From: Nocardioides sp.
GTDB lineage: Bacteria; Actinomycetota; Actinomycetes; Propionibacteriales; Nocardioidaceae
Assembly: GCA_003519585.1 (NCBI GenBank)
Contig: DOWL01000076.1
Coordinates: 1 to 23,637 of the forward strand
Length of the DNA: 23,637 bases
Reading direction: 5' to 3'
Under the pieces are notes generated by a model that was given only the letters and a program-made list of their open reading frames with translations, searched no databases and had not been told where the DNA came from. The stretch's first letter is position 1; every line of letters begins with the position of its first letter. The translations under genes and the position numbers were made by a program. Of this stretch, positions 15,616 to 23,049 are shown piece by piece.

Positions 15616-15852
15616 TCAGCCGTTGCGACGCCGTAGCTCCTGCGCCAACGACGAGACGGCGTCCTCGCTCGGCGAGGCGGCCTCGCGGTTGCTGGCCTCG
15701 AGCTGGACGAGCAACTCGGCGCGGTTGACCGCGACCGACCGGGGCGCGTCGATGCCGATCCGGATCACGTCGCTGCGGACCTCGAGGATGGTGACCGTCA
15801 CGTCGTCCCCGATCACGACACTCTCGCCCACGCGACGGCTCAGCACCAGCAT
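15616..15852 (-). CDS. csrA: CsrA, carbon storage / flagellin translation regulator
   Basis: 78 aa from ATG at 15852 (MLVLSRRVGESVVIGDDVTV), the canonical CsrA start; a GTG three codons upstream is the alternative. Key RNA-binding residues are kept: L4 and R6/R7 in strand 1 and R44 in the VNRAEL segment of strand 5, with GIDAP before it. After residue 60 the sequence has a Ser/Glu-rich extension. CsrA dimers bind GGA motifs in mRNA leaders and block ribosome access; FliW antagonises it and flagellin releases FliW control. It is the last gene of flgN-flgK-flgL-fliW-csrA, 27 bases after fliW. A matching candidate target is the fliC leader at 20327-20374. Confidence 0.95.
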   Translation of the reverse strand: MLVLSRRVGESVVIGDDVTVTILEVRSDVIRIGIDAPRSVAVNRAELLVQLEASNREAASPSEDAVSSLAQELRRRNG

Positions 15853-15879
15853 GGGTGCCACGCTACCGGGCGCAGGGCC

Positions 15880-16299
15880 TCAGCTTGCAGCGACGAGCGG
15901 GGTGCTGACCGAGTGTTCGTCGTCTTCGAGGATCACCTGGCAAGCACGACGGTTGGCGGTGTTGAGCACCACCGGGGCCAGCAGGTTGGCCGTCGAGGTG
16001 GGCAATGAGTCGCCGGGGTTGAGCACCACCAGGACCATCACCTCCTCGGCCGACGCGATGTTCAGCTCCTCGACGGTGACGTCGTCGAGCTCTGGCGCGT
16101 AGTCGGGGAAGAACAGGTGCGGGGGCGCGACCAGGAACCGCAGGTCCGGGTGGTCGAGCGACCGCATCGAGCACAGCCCGCCACTTCCGTCGAGGTCGAC
16201 GAGCGCGAAGTGGGTGTCCTCCGGGAAACCCGGCATCGGGTGCACCAGGTCGATGACCGGCAGCGTCGGGTCGGGAGCGGCGTCGAAGGTCGTGGTCAT
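15880..16299 (-). CDS. fliW: Flagellar assembly factor FliW
   Basis: 139 aa; the ATG overlaps the flgL stop (TGATG), so it is translationally coupled. Family pattern: an IDLVHPMPGFPEDTHFALVDLD strand region, SLDHPDLRFLVAPPHLFFPDYAPEL, then VMVLVVLNPGDSLPTSTANLLAPVVLNTANRRACQVIL. This last block is the most conserved part of FliW. FliW binds CsrA non-competitively and also binds flagellin, so free flagellin frees CsrA to repress flagellin translation. Soluble, no signal peptide. Its position between flgL and csrA is the arrangement seen in Firmicutes and some actinobacteria. Confidence 0.94.
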   Translation of the reverse strand: MTTTFDAAPDPTLPVIDLVHPMPGFPEDTHFALVDLDGSGGLCSMRSLDHPDLRFLVAPPHLFFPDYAPELDDVTVEELNIASAEEVMVLVVLNPGDSLPTSTANLLAPVVLNTANRRACQVILEDDEHSVSTPLVAAS

Positions 16300-17189
16300 C
16301 AGCGCAGGAAGTCCATCAGGCTCGGCTGCAGGGTCTTGGCCGTGGCGGCCAGCGCGGCCTGGTAGGCGACCTGCCGCATGCTCACCTCGATCGAGGCCTC
16401 GGCAAGGTCGATGTCCTCGATGTTGGACAGCGAGGTGGTGAGGTTGAGCTTCCGGTCGACCAGTCCGCTCTGCGCGGTCTCGATCCGCTTGTACGTCGCG
16501 CCGACGGTCGCGTGCATGGTCGAGACCGTCGTGGCCCGGTCGGAGAGTGCGTCGAGGCTGGTCGCGAGCCCCGCGGAGTCGCCGGCCCGCAGCGCCGTCG
16601 AGAGGGCGTCGAGCTCGGCGAAGACCGAGGTCGCGCCATCACCGAAGACAGCCTGCCCGTCGACGTCCACGCGCACGTTCACATCGTCCCCCACCCGGCG
16701 CGTGATCGCACCCGCGACACCCACGAAGCTGCCGTCGTCGTCGTACGCCGCCGCGCCGGCGGTGACGCCGCCGAACACGGGGCGGGTGAGGTACTGCGTG
16801 TTGGCCTGGTTGAGCAGCTCGTCGCGGATCTGGTCGACCTCGGCCGCGAGCGCGTCCCGGGAGCTCTGACCCGCACTGCCGGTGTTGGCACCCTGGAGCG
16901 CGAGCTCGCGGGCCCGGCCGACCAGGTCGGTGACCGTGAACAGGGTCTGGTCGACCACGGCGAGACGGCCCAGGCCGTCGCCGGCGTTGCGTGCGTACTG
17001 CTCGGTCGCCTTGAGCGAGCCGCGCAGGCGCATCGCGCTGGTGGTGTCGGTCGGCGAGTCCGACGGACGGTTGATCCGCTTGCCGCTGGACACCTGCTCC
17101 TGAGCGTCGGCGAGCCGCACGAGGGCGTTCTGCATCGCGCTCTGCGAGCGGTTGACCATCATGTTCTGGGTGAGGCGCACGGTGGTCAT
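16299..17189 (-). CDS. flgL: Flagellar hook-filament junction protein FlgL
   Basis: 296 aa. The start overlaps the flgK stop (TGATG). The N-terminus VRLTQNMMVNRSQSAMQNALVRLADAQEQVSSGKRINRPSDSP has the flagellin-like D0/D1 signature ending in 'SSGKRINRPSDxP', characteristic of FlgL. The C-terminal DIDLAEASIEVSMRQVAYQAALAATAKTLQPSLMDFLR is the partner D0 helix. The centre contains a VFGG-type segment (YLTRPVFGGVTAGAAAYDDDG). FlgL (HAP3) links FlgK to the flagellin filament and is exported by the flagellar type III system without a cleaved signal. Length is normal. Confidence 0.95.
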   Translation of the reverse strand: MTTVRLTQNMMVNRSQSAMQNALVRLADAQEQVSSGKRINRPSDSPTDTTSAMRLRGSLKATEQYARNAGDGLGRLAVVDQTLFTVTDLVGRARELALQGANTGSAGQSSRDALAAEVDQIRDELLNQANTQYLTRPVFGGVTAGAAAYDDDGSFVGVAGAITRRVGDDVNVRVDVDGQAVFGDGATSVFAELDALSTALRAGDSAGLATSLDALSDRATTVSTMHATVGATYKRIETAQSGLVDRKLNLTTSLSNIEDIDLAEASIEVSMRQVAYQAALAATAKTLQPSLMDFLR

Positions 17190-18583
17190 CAGCGCGTCAC
17201 TCCTGTCCGGTTGATGAGGGTGTCGAGCACCGAGTCCATCGTGGTCATGACTCGCGCGGCGGCCTCGTAGGCGCGCTGCGCCGCCAGGAGGTTGACGGTC
17301 TCCTCGTCGAAGTTGACGCCGACCTGCTGCTCGCGGGCGCCGTCGACCTGGGAGGTGAGCAGCGCCTGGTTGGTGCTGGCCCGCTTGCTGGAGGCGACCT
17401 GGGTCGCGAACCCGTTGACCAGGCGCTGGTAGGCGTCGTCGGCGACGCTCAGGTCACCGAGCGCCTCCGCGATGCTGGTGTCCAGGGTGCCCGCCTGGGC
17501 GGACGACACCACACCGTTGGGGTCGGTGATCGCGACGGTGAGCGAGGACGCTGCACCCGTGGGGTCGTAGGAGAAGAACGGCTGCCCCGCGGCGCCGTTC
17601 GCGTCGTACCCGGTCGTGTGCAGGGCGTTGACCGTGTCGGCCAGCTGCCGCGCCACGGAGTCGAGTCCGCTGAGGTAGTCGGGCAGGGTGCCGGTGAGCA
17701 GTTCGCTGGTCCCGCCGAGCTCGCCCTTGAGGGAAGCGGCACCCAGCGTGGCGGTCCCCGAGGGGCCGGTGAGCGAGAAGACCAGCGGCGCCCCGTCCGC
17801 CGAGCCGTCGGCGGCGATGCCGGAGGCGACGGCGAGAGTGGAGGCATCCTTGCCGGTGACCAGCGGTACGCCGGCCACGGTGACGTTCATGACGCCGTTG
17901 GCGCCCAGCTTCGCGTCGCCCCCGGTGAGGTCGGCGAGCTTGAGCGCCAGCAGGTCGCGCTGGTCGGCGAGGTCGTTGGTGTCGAGGCCGGCTGCGGCGG
18001 CGTCAGCGATGTTCTGGTTCACCGCGGCCAGGTCCTGGGCGGTGACGTTGATCTCGGCGACCAGGTCGAGCACGTGACCGCGCTGGTCGGACATCTCGCC
18101 CTGGATGTTGCTGGCCTGCACCCGCAGGGCATCGGCCACGGACTGACCCGCCGCCAGCACCTGGCTGCGGGCCGCCGCCGACTCGGGGTGCGACTGAAGG
18201 TCCTGCCAAGCGTTGCGGAAGTCGGCCAGCGCCGCTGAGACACCGGTGTCACCGGGTTCGCCGATCGCGCCCTCGACCCGGTCGAGGACCGCGACCCGAG
18301 CGTCGAGGTAGGACTGCTGTCCGTGCTCGCGCCGCGAGCGCATGTCGAGGAACGGGTCGCCCATCCGGGTGATCCCGGAGAGCGCGACCCCGTCACCGGA
18401 GCCGTCGTACCGCGACCACATGGCCACCTGCTGGGGCGAGCCCAGCGCCACGGCCTCGGCGCGCCGCCGGACGTAGCCCTCGCTGGAGACGTTGGCGATG
18501 TTGTTGCTCGCCACGTCCATGGCGATGCGCTGGTAGCGCAGCGCGCTCAGCGCCGTGTTGAGGGAGGAGAAGGTGCCGGTCAT
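17189..18583 (-). CDS. flgK: Flagellar hook-associated protein FlgK
   Basis: 464 aa. The N-terminal rod/hook helix SSLNTALSALRYQRIAMDVASNNIANVSSEGYVRRR carries the SxNIANxxTxGY-type signature (here SNNIANVSSEGY). The C-terminal GVNFDEETVNLLAAQRAYEAAARVMTTMDSVLDTLINRTG is the matching 'NxDEE ... Q-xAYxAxA' motif. Between them are FlgK coiled coils (residues about 90-200) and a compact beta domain. FlgK (HAP1) forms the first hook-filament junction ring. The gene starts ten bases after the flgN stop and ends in a one-base overlap with flgL, so the order flgN-flgK-flgL is one operon. Confidence 0.95.
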   Translation of the reverse strand: MTGTFSSLNTALSALRYQRIAMDVASNNIANVSSEGYVRRRAEAVALGSPQQVAMWSRYDGSGDGVALSGITRMGDPFLDMRSRREHGQQSYLDARVAVLDRVEGAIGEPGDTGVSAALADFRNAWQDLQSHPESAAARSQVLAAGQSVADALRVQASNIQGEMSDQRGHVLDLVAEINVTAQDLAAVNQNIADAAAAGLDTNDLADQRDLLALKLADLTGGDAKLGANGVMNVTVAGVPLVTGKDASTLAVASGIAADGSADGAPLVFSLTGPSGTATLGAASLKGELGGTSELLTGTLPDYLSGLDSVARQLADTVNALHTTGYDANGAAGQPFFSYDPTGAASSLTVAITDPNGVVSSAQAGTLDTSIAEALGDLSVADDAYQRLVNGFATQVASSKRASTNQALLTSQVDGAREQQVGVNFDEETVNLLAAQRAYEAAARVMTTMDSVLDTLINRTGVTR

Positions 18584-18593
18584 CGCCGCTGCC

Positions 18594-19076
18594 TCAGAAG
18601 CTCCGGTCGATCCGGCTCGGGGCGGCCAGGGCGGGCGTGAGTACGGCGCTGCCGTCGGCGGCGTAGCCGTCGGCCGCTTCGTCCATGGCGAGCAGGGTCT
18701 CCCGGGCCGAGCGGTATCCGCTGGTGATGAGGTCGCGGTTGCTGTCGGCGAGCTCGGTGATCGCCTGGGTCATCGCGACGAACGCGTCGCGGTGGTCGGA
18801 GAGGATCTCGCCCCAGGGCTCACCGGCCGCGGCGGCCAACTGCTTGAGAGACGGGTTCGGCGCGAGGCCGAGAAGGCCGGCCACCTCGTCGGCCGCGACG
18901 GCGCGGAGCACCTCGGTCTTGCGCATCGTCTGCAGGACCGACTCGACGTCGGTGGCCGCCCGCATCAGCCAGCGGTTGCGGCCGCTGGCCAGGATCAGCT
19001 GCTCGACCTCGAGGGCGTACTGCAGCCCTTCCAGCAGCTCGCGCTCGCGCCACAGGACCTGTGACAGGCGCTGCAT
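18594..19076 (-). CDS. flgN: FlgN-type export chaperone for FlgK/FlgL
   Basis: 160 aa from ATG at 19076 (MQRLSQVLWRERELLEGLQYAL), which has GGAGG five bases upstream. ATG at 19088 (four codons longer, GAGG seven bases upstream) is nearly as good. The frame is open to 19136, but that would precede or coincide with the predicted transcription start. The sequence is almost all helix: LWRERELLEGLQYALEVEQLILASGRNRWL is the family-like N-terminal helix, and the 100-140 region ends in SGYRSARETLLAMDEAADGY. FlgN chaperones keep FlgK and FlgL export-competent in the cytoplasm. Low sequence conservation makes the name partly a context call. Confidence 0.82.
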   Translation of the reverse strand: MQRLSQVLWRERELLEGLQYALEVEQLILASGRNRWLMRAATDVESVLQTMRKTEVLRAVAADEVAGLLGLAPNPSLKQLAAAAGEPWGEILSDHRDAFVAMTQAITELADSNRDLITSGYRSARETLLAMDEAADGYAADGSAVLTPALAAPSRIDRSF

Positions 19077-19141
19077 CGGTGCCTCCATGGCCTTCCCTCT
19101 CTCCCGAGCACGTCGGGCCACTGGTCGGCCTGACAACCCCC

Positions 19142-19168
19142 CGATCGGCCACCGGGTACGCCACTTGA
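19142..19168 (-). promoter_or_regulatory. Putative sigma-28 promoter of flgN-flgK-flgL-fliW-csrA
   Basis: On the minus strand TCAAGTGG (19168-19161), 11 bases and GCCGATCG (19149-19142). The first five bases of the -35 equal those before fliC, and the spacer is exactly the sigma-28 length. Transcription would start near 19135, 60 bases before the flgN start codon. Confidence 0.65.
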
Positions 19169-19361
19169 GCAGTTTTCCGACGTTCGATTTTCGAGGTGAT
19201 CACACCCGCCAACCGACTGGATCGACGCCTAGTCCAGATGGGCTATTCGAACTGGTCACTGTCGCTGTCCGTTCGACCGAACGCGTTTTGATGCCGGGGT
19301 ACCAGCACACTCCCAGCATGCGCGCCTGCTGACGAGAGCCGGATTTTCAGACTCTTCTTAC

Positions 19362-20237
19362 ATGGAACACGCGCGAGTCCTGAGCCCGGCGCCGGAGGCC
19401 CCCACCACGACGCCGGACCCCGACAGCCTGGTCGCCCAGCACCTGCCGCTGGTCGGCCACATTGTGCGTGAGACCGCGGCGCGGGTCCCGTCCCACGTCG
19501 ACAAGGACGACCTGAGCTCGGCCGGCATGATCGCCCTGGTCAACGCCTCGCGAGCCTTCGACGCCGAGCGGGGGATCCCGTTCGCCCGGTACGCCGCCAC
19601 CCGGATCCGCGGCGCGATCGTCGACGAGCTGCGCTCCCTCGACTGGGCCTCCCGCTCGGTCCGCCGGCGCGGTCGCGAGATCGACGCCGCCCGTGCCAGC
19701 CTCGCGGCGGCGCAGCGCCGCGTGCCCGACGACGCACAGATCGCCGAAGCGCTCGGCCTCACCGTCGCCGAGGTTCAGCAGTCCGCCGACGACCTGGCCC
19801 GCGCCTCGGTCCTCTCGCTGGATGTCGACACCGACCAGACCTTCGCCGACGTACTGCCGGCCTCCGAGCCGACCCCCGACGCCCAGGTCGAGCACCTCGA
19901 GCGGCTCGAGTACCTCGACGAGGCCGTCCAGGAGCTGCCTGACCGGCTGCGGTTCGTGATCCGTGGCTACTTCCTCGACGAGCGGCCGATGGCCGAGCTC
20001 GCCGAGGAGCTCGGGGTCACCGAGTCGCGCATCTCGCAGATGCGTGCCGAGGCGCTGGTGCTCCTCAAGGACGGGATGAACGCCTCTCTCGAGCCGGAGC
20101 TGGTCGCCCCGCACGTCCGCCCGGACGGCTGCGCGGCCCGGCGGCGAGACGCCTACTTCCGTGCCGTGGCCGAGCGGCACGCCGCGAACCAGGGCCGCCC
20201 GATCGTGCACCACACCGCCCTGGAGGGCATCGCCTGA
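19362..20237 (+). CDS. fliA: Flagellar sigma factor, FliA/WhiG (sigma-28) family
   Basis: 291 aa, ATG start with no clear Shine-Dalgarno. Region 2 is LPLVGHIVRETAARVPSHVDKDDLSSAGMIALVNASRAFDAERGIPFARYAATRIRGAIVDELRSLDWASRSVRR, the FliA/WhiG hallmark, in particular 'GAIxDELRxxDWxxRSVRR'. Region 3 follows (about 110-160) and region 4 is LDEAVQELPDRLRFVIRGYFLDERPMAELAEELGVTESRISQMRAEAL. The tail of about 45 residues after region 4 is longer than in E. coli FliA. It should direct RNA polymerase to TCAAGT-N13-GCCGA promoters; three such sites are in this window. No FlgM anti-sigma gene is seen. Fully confident as sigma-28 family; the fliA name follows from the flagellar setting. Confidence 0.93.
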   Translation: MEHARVLSPAPEAPTTTPDPDSLVAQHLPLVGHIVRETAARVPSHVDKDDLSSAGMIALVNASRAFDAERGIPFARYAATRIRGAIVDELRSLDWASRSVRRRGREIDAARASLAAAQRRVPDDAQIAEALGLTVAEVQQSADDLARASVLSLDVDTDQTFADVLPASEPTPDAQVEHLERLEYLDEAVQELPDRLRFVIRGYFLDERPMAELAEELGVTESRISQMRAEALVLLKDGMNASLEPELVAPHVRPDGCAARRRDAYFRAVAERHAANQGRPIVHHTALEGIA

Positions 20238-20288
20238 TCCCTGGCAGCTGACCTGGGCCGTGAGGTCCAGACCGGACCCGCCAATCCC

Positions 20289-20315
20289 TCAAGTCCTGCA
20301 ACACCCTGCCGAACA
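20289..20315 (+). promoter_or_regulatory. Putative sigma-28 promoter of fliC
   Basis: TCAAGTCC (20289-20296), 11 bases, GCCGAACA (20308-20315): five of eight and six of eight matches to TAAAGTTT-N11-GCCGATAA at exact spacing. The predicted start is around 20321-20323, a few bases before the leader hairpin. The -10 lies inside a separate palindrome (ACACCCTG 20301-20308 / CAGGGTGT 20314-20321), which could instead be the end of the fliA transcript. Confidence 0.65.
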
Positions 20316-20326
20316 GGGTGTGCGAC

Positions 20327-20374
20327 GGAGTCCACGGATGGACTCCAGCAACACCGACTCACACCAAGGAAGGA
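20327..20374 (+). promoter_or_regulatory. fliC leader: candidate CsrA-binding hairpin plus GGA-rich Shine-Dalgarno
   Basis: Stem GGAGTCCA (20327-20334) pairs perfectly with TGGACTCC (20339-20346); the tetraloop is CGGA, presenting a GGA in an apical A-C-GGA-U context close to the CsrA consensus. Twenty-one bases later the Shine-Dalgarno AAGGAAGGA (20366-20374) gives two more GGA motifs, ten bases before the fliC ATG. A bivalent CsrA dimer could bridge the hairpin and the ribosome site, as in the Bacillus hag leader. Confidence 0.65.
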
Positions 20375-20384
20375 ACCCCCCATC

Positions 20385-21176
20385 ATGAGTCTCCGCATCA
20401 ACCAGAACATCGACGCCTTCAACTCCTACCGCAACCTGTCGGTGACCCAGGGTCAGATGTCGAAGTCCCTCGAGAAGCTCTCGAGCGGCTTCCGGATCAA
20501 CCGTGCCGCCGACGACGCGGCCGGCCTCGCCATCTCCGAGGGCCTGCGCTCGCAGGTCGGTGGCCTCAAGGTCGCCGTCCGCAACGCCCAGGACGGCATC
20601 AGCGTCGTGCAGACCGCTGAAGGCGCGCTCACCGAGGTCCACTCCATGCTGCAGCGCATGAACGACCTGTCGGTGCAGTACAACAACGGCACCCAGAACA
20701 CCGACTCCCAGGCGGCGCTGTCGGCCGAGTTCGACCAGCTCCAGGAGGAGATCACCCGGATCTCGGACAACACCAAGTTCAACGGTGTCGCCCTGTTCGC
20801 CGGCAACGACCTGACCTTCCAGGTCGGCTACGACGCCGCCGACACGATCACGGTGACCGGTGCCGACGCCCTGGCCGCGGTCGACACCTCCGCCGCCGTC
20901 ATCACCGACAGCAGCACGGTGCAGACCGCCATCACCGCGATCTCCACCCAGCGTGCCTCGCTCGGTGCGTTCCAGAACCGCTTCGAGCACACGATCAACA
21001 ACGTGAACGTGGCGATCGAGAACCTGTCCGCGTCCGAGAGCCGCATCCGCGACACCGACATGGCCGAGGAGATGATGAACTTCACCCGTTCGCAGATCCT
21101 CTCGCAGGCCGGTACCGCGATGCTCGCGCAGGCCAACTCGGCCCCGCAGAACGTGCTCACGCTGCTCCGCGGCTGA
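20385..21176 (+). CDS. fliC: Flagellin
   Basis: 263 aa, ATG start with AAGGAAGGA upstream. The N-terminal D0/D1 is MSLRINQNIDAFNSYRNLS ... SLEKLSSGFRINRAADDAAGLAISEGLRSQVGGL, then the paired helix ALTEVHSMLQRMNDLSVQYNNGT. The C-terminal D1/D0 is RASLGAFQNRFEHTINNVNVAIENLSASESRIRDTDMAEEMMNFTRSQILSQAGTAMLAQANSAPQNVLTLLRG. Between them only about 50 residues of spacer exist, so the filament lacks the surface D2/D3 domains. It is the main filament subunit, exported through the flagellum and chaperoned by FliS. Transcription is probably FliA-dependent and translation CsrA/FliW-dependent. A strong hairpin follows the stop. Confidence 0.97.
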   Translation: MSLRINQNIDAFNSYRNLSVTQGQMSKSLEKLSSGFRINRAADDAAGLAISEGLRSQVGGLKVAVRNAQDGISVVQTAEGALTEVHSMLQRMNDLSVQYNNGTQNTDSQAALSAEFDQLQEEITRISDNTKFNGVALFAGNDLTFQVGYDAADTITVTGADALAAVDTSAAVITDSSTVQTAITAISTQRASLGAFQNRFEHTINNVNVAIENLSASESRIRDTDMAEEMMNFTRSQILSQAGTAMLAQANSAPQNVLTLLRG

Positions 21177-21188
21177 TCCACTTCCATG

Positions 21189-21226
21189 CGCCGGCCGGCT
21201 GCTGGATGACCAGCAGCCGGCCGGCG
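21189..21226 (+). terminator. Strong fliC terminator hairpin
   Basis: A perfect 17-bp G/C-rich stem (21189-21205 with 21210-21226) carries the tetraloop ATGA, starting 12 bases after the fliC stop. No T-run follows. It probably ends most fliC transcripts, allowing partial readthrough into fliD; no sigma-28 site was found before fliD. Confidence 0.75.
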
Positions 21227-21277
21227 TAGCACCACCCGCACCACCTGCAGAACCCACGACGCAGGGAGGAGGACCCC

Positions 21278-22624
21278 GTGGCCGGAAGCGCCAGCGTCAG
21301 CGGACTCGCGTCCGGACTGGACACCGCGACGATCATCAACCAGCTCATGCAGCTCGAGGCCGCGCCTCAGACCCGGCTCAAGACGCGGGTGCAGACCGAG
21401 CAGACCAAGGTCACCGCGCTCCAGTCGCTCAACACCAAGCTCGCGGCGCTCGCCACCAAGGCCACAGACCTCGCGAAGGCCTCGACCTGGACGGCCTCCA
21501 CCGCGACGTCGTCCAACGCCTCGATCGCGGTCACCACCTCCGCCGCCGCCTCGCCGACCCGGCTCGCGGTCACGGTCACCTCGGTGGCCAAGACCCACCA
21601 GCTCGGCTTCGCCGATGCGGCCGCGCTCACCGACCAGGTCACCGGGGCGTCCACCACGGTCCGCATCGACCGGTTCGACGGGTCTCCGCTCGACATCGAC
21701 ACCGGCGACGGAACTCTCCAGGGCCTGGTCAACGCGATCAACGACGCCGACAACGCGACCGGCCTGCACGCCACGGCGATCAAGACCACCGGGGGCTACC
21801 GCCTGCTGGTCGAGTCGACCGCCACGGGCGCGGCCCAGGACTTCGACCTCACCGCGAGCGACGGCTCCGCGCTGCTCGGCGGCGCCACCGTCCGGGCCGG
21901 CGCCGACGCCACCATCGACCTCGGCGCCGGCATCACGGTCAGCTCGACGACCAACACCTTCACCGACCTGGTCCCGGGCGTCACGCTCAGCCTGGCCGCC
22001 GACACCGCGGTCGGGGCCACGGGCACGGTCGACGTGCAGCGCGATGCCAACAAGATGAGCACCGCCGTCTCCGACCTGGTCACCGCGATGAACGCGATCC
22101 TGACCGAGATCGACAAGGACACCGCCTACGTCAGCGGCAGCAACACCGGTGGCGTGCTCAGCGGTGACGCCGGCGTGCGCAACCTGCGCAGCTCGATCCT
22201 CGGCACCGTGTTCTCCCAGGCGGGGACCACCCTGTCGTCGGTCGGCATCAGCACCACCCGCGACGGCACTCTGACCTTCGACGCCACGACCTTCGCCACG
22301 GCGTACGCCGCCGACCCGGCCGGCACGGCCGCCCGGTTCACCAGCGTCACCGACGGGTTCGCCACGCGCGTCGCGAAGGCGGCCGACGCCGCCAGCGACC
22401 CGATCGACGGCAGCGTCACCACCTCGATCACCGGCCGCAAGACCGGCATCGACCGGCTGCAGTCGAGCATCGACGACTGGGATCGCCGGCTCGAACTGCG
22501 CCGCACGACACTCGAGCGCCAGTACACCGCCCTGGAGACCGCGCTCAGCCAGATGAACAGCCAGTCGAGCTGGCTCTCCAGCCAGCTGTCGTCGCTCTCC
22601 AGCTCGTCCTCCTCATCATCCTGA
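21278..22624 (+). CDS. fliD: Flagellar filament cap protein FliD
   Basis: 448 aa, GTG start with GGAGGA about ten bases upstream. N-terminus SASVSGLASGLDTATIINQLMQLEAAPQTRLKTRV is the FliD_N signature (GLxSGLDxxxIIxxLM). The middle is Thr/Ala-rich and beta-like, as in the D2-D3 leg domains. The C-terminal helix TTLERQYTALETALSQMNSQSSWLSSQLSSLSSSSSSSS is the FliD_C coiled coil, ending in a serine run encoded by mixed TCN codons. FliD (HAP2) forms the distal cap that folds incoming flagellin. Length is normal for small actinobacterial FliD. Confidence 0.94.
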   Translation: MAGSASVSGLASGLDTATIINQLMQLEAAPQTRLKTRVQTEQTKVTALQSLNTKLAALATKATDLAKASTWTASTATSSNASIAVTTSAAASPTRLAVTVTSVAKTHQLGFADAAALTDQVTGASTTVRIDRFDGSPLDIDTGDGTLQGLVNAINDADNATGLHATAIKTTGGYRLLVESTATGAAQDFDLTASDGSALLGGATVRAGADATIDLGAGITVSSTTNTFTDLVPGVTLSLAADTAVGATGTVDVQRDANKMSTAVSDLVTAMNAILTEIDKDTAYVSGSNTGGVLSGDAGVRNLRSSILGTVFSQAGTTLSSVGISTTRDGTLTFDATTFATAYAADPAGTAARFTSVTDGFATRVAKAADAASDPIDGSVTTSITGRKTGIDRLQSSIDDWDRRLELRRTTLERQYTALETALSQMNSQSSWLSSQLSSLSSSSSSSS

Positions 22625-22664
22625 CCACCCCCTGATCCCTGTCCACGCCACGGAAGGCACCGCC

Positions 22665-23042
22665 ATGAACACCCCGCAGACCGCATACCTGGACGCGTCG
22701 GTCGCCACCGCGTCGCCGGCTCGGCTCCTGGTGATGCTCTGCGACCGGCTGGTGCTCGACCTGACCCGCGGCCTGGAGGCCCAGCGCACCAAGGACGTGG
22801 ACACCGCGCACCGGGAGCTCCTGCATGCCCAGGAGATCGTCCTGGAGCTGCGCAGCAGCCTGCGGGTGACGGACTGGGAGGGCGGGCCCGGTCTCGCCTC
22901 GCTCTACGACTTCCTGCACCTCGAGCTGGTGCGTGCCAACGTCACCAAGGACGCCCGGGTCACCGAAGGATGCCTGGGCCTGGTGACCGACCTCGCTGCC
23001 ACCTGGCGGGAGGCGGCGATGCAGGCGGCCGTGGCCGGGTGA
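22665..23042 (+). CDS. fliS: Flagellin export chaperone FliS
   Basis: 125 aa, ATG start 40 bases after fliD with GGAAGG upstream. The start QTAYLDASVATASPARLLVMLCDRLVLDLTRGLEAQRTKDVDTAHRELLHAQEIVLELRSSL matches FliS, with the Tyr-rich lead and the 'SPxxLixMLYDxxxxxl' core. Four to five helices fill the length, as in the antiparallel helical bundle that wraps flagellin's C-terminal D0. Located after fliD, its usual place. The conserved 'Y' before the core is cysteine here (MLCD); this is a mild deviation. Confidence 0.93.
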   Translation: MNTPQTAYLDASVATASPARLLVMLCDRLVLDLTRGLEAQRTKDVDTAHRELLHAQEIVLELRSSLRVTDWEGGPGLASLYDFLHLELVRANVTKDARVTEGCLGLVTDLAATWREAAMQAAVAG

Positions 23043-23049
23043 GCACCAG

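Noticed and set aside
19089..19136. Longer start for flgN at 19136
   Set aside because: It coincides with the predicted transcription start of the sigma-28 promoter and would leave no leader for ribosome binding.
20301..20321. Palindrome ACACCCTG / CAGGGTGT as the fliA terminator
   Set aside because: It overlaps the predicted fliC -10 element and has no T-run; a terminator role cannot be ruled out, but the promoter reading explains the sequence better.
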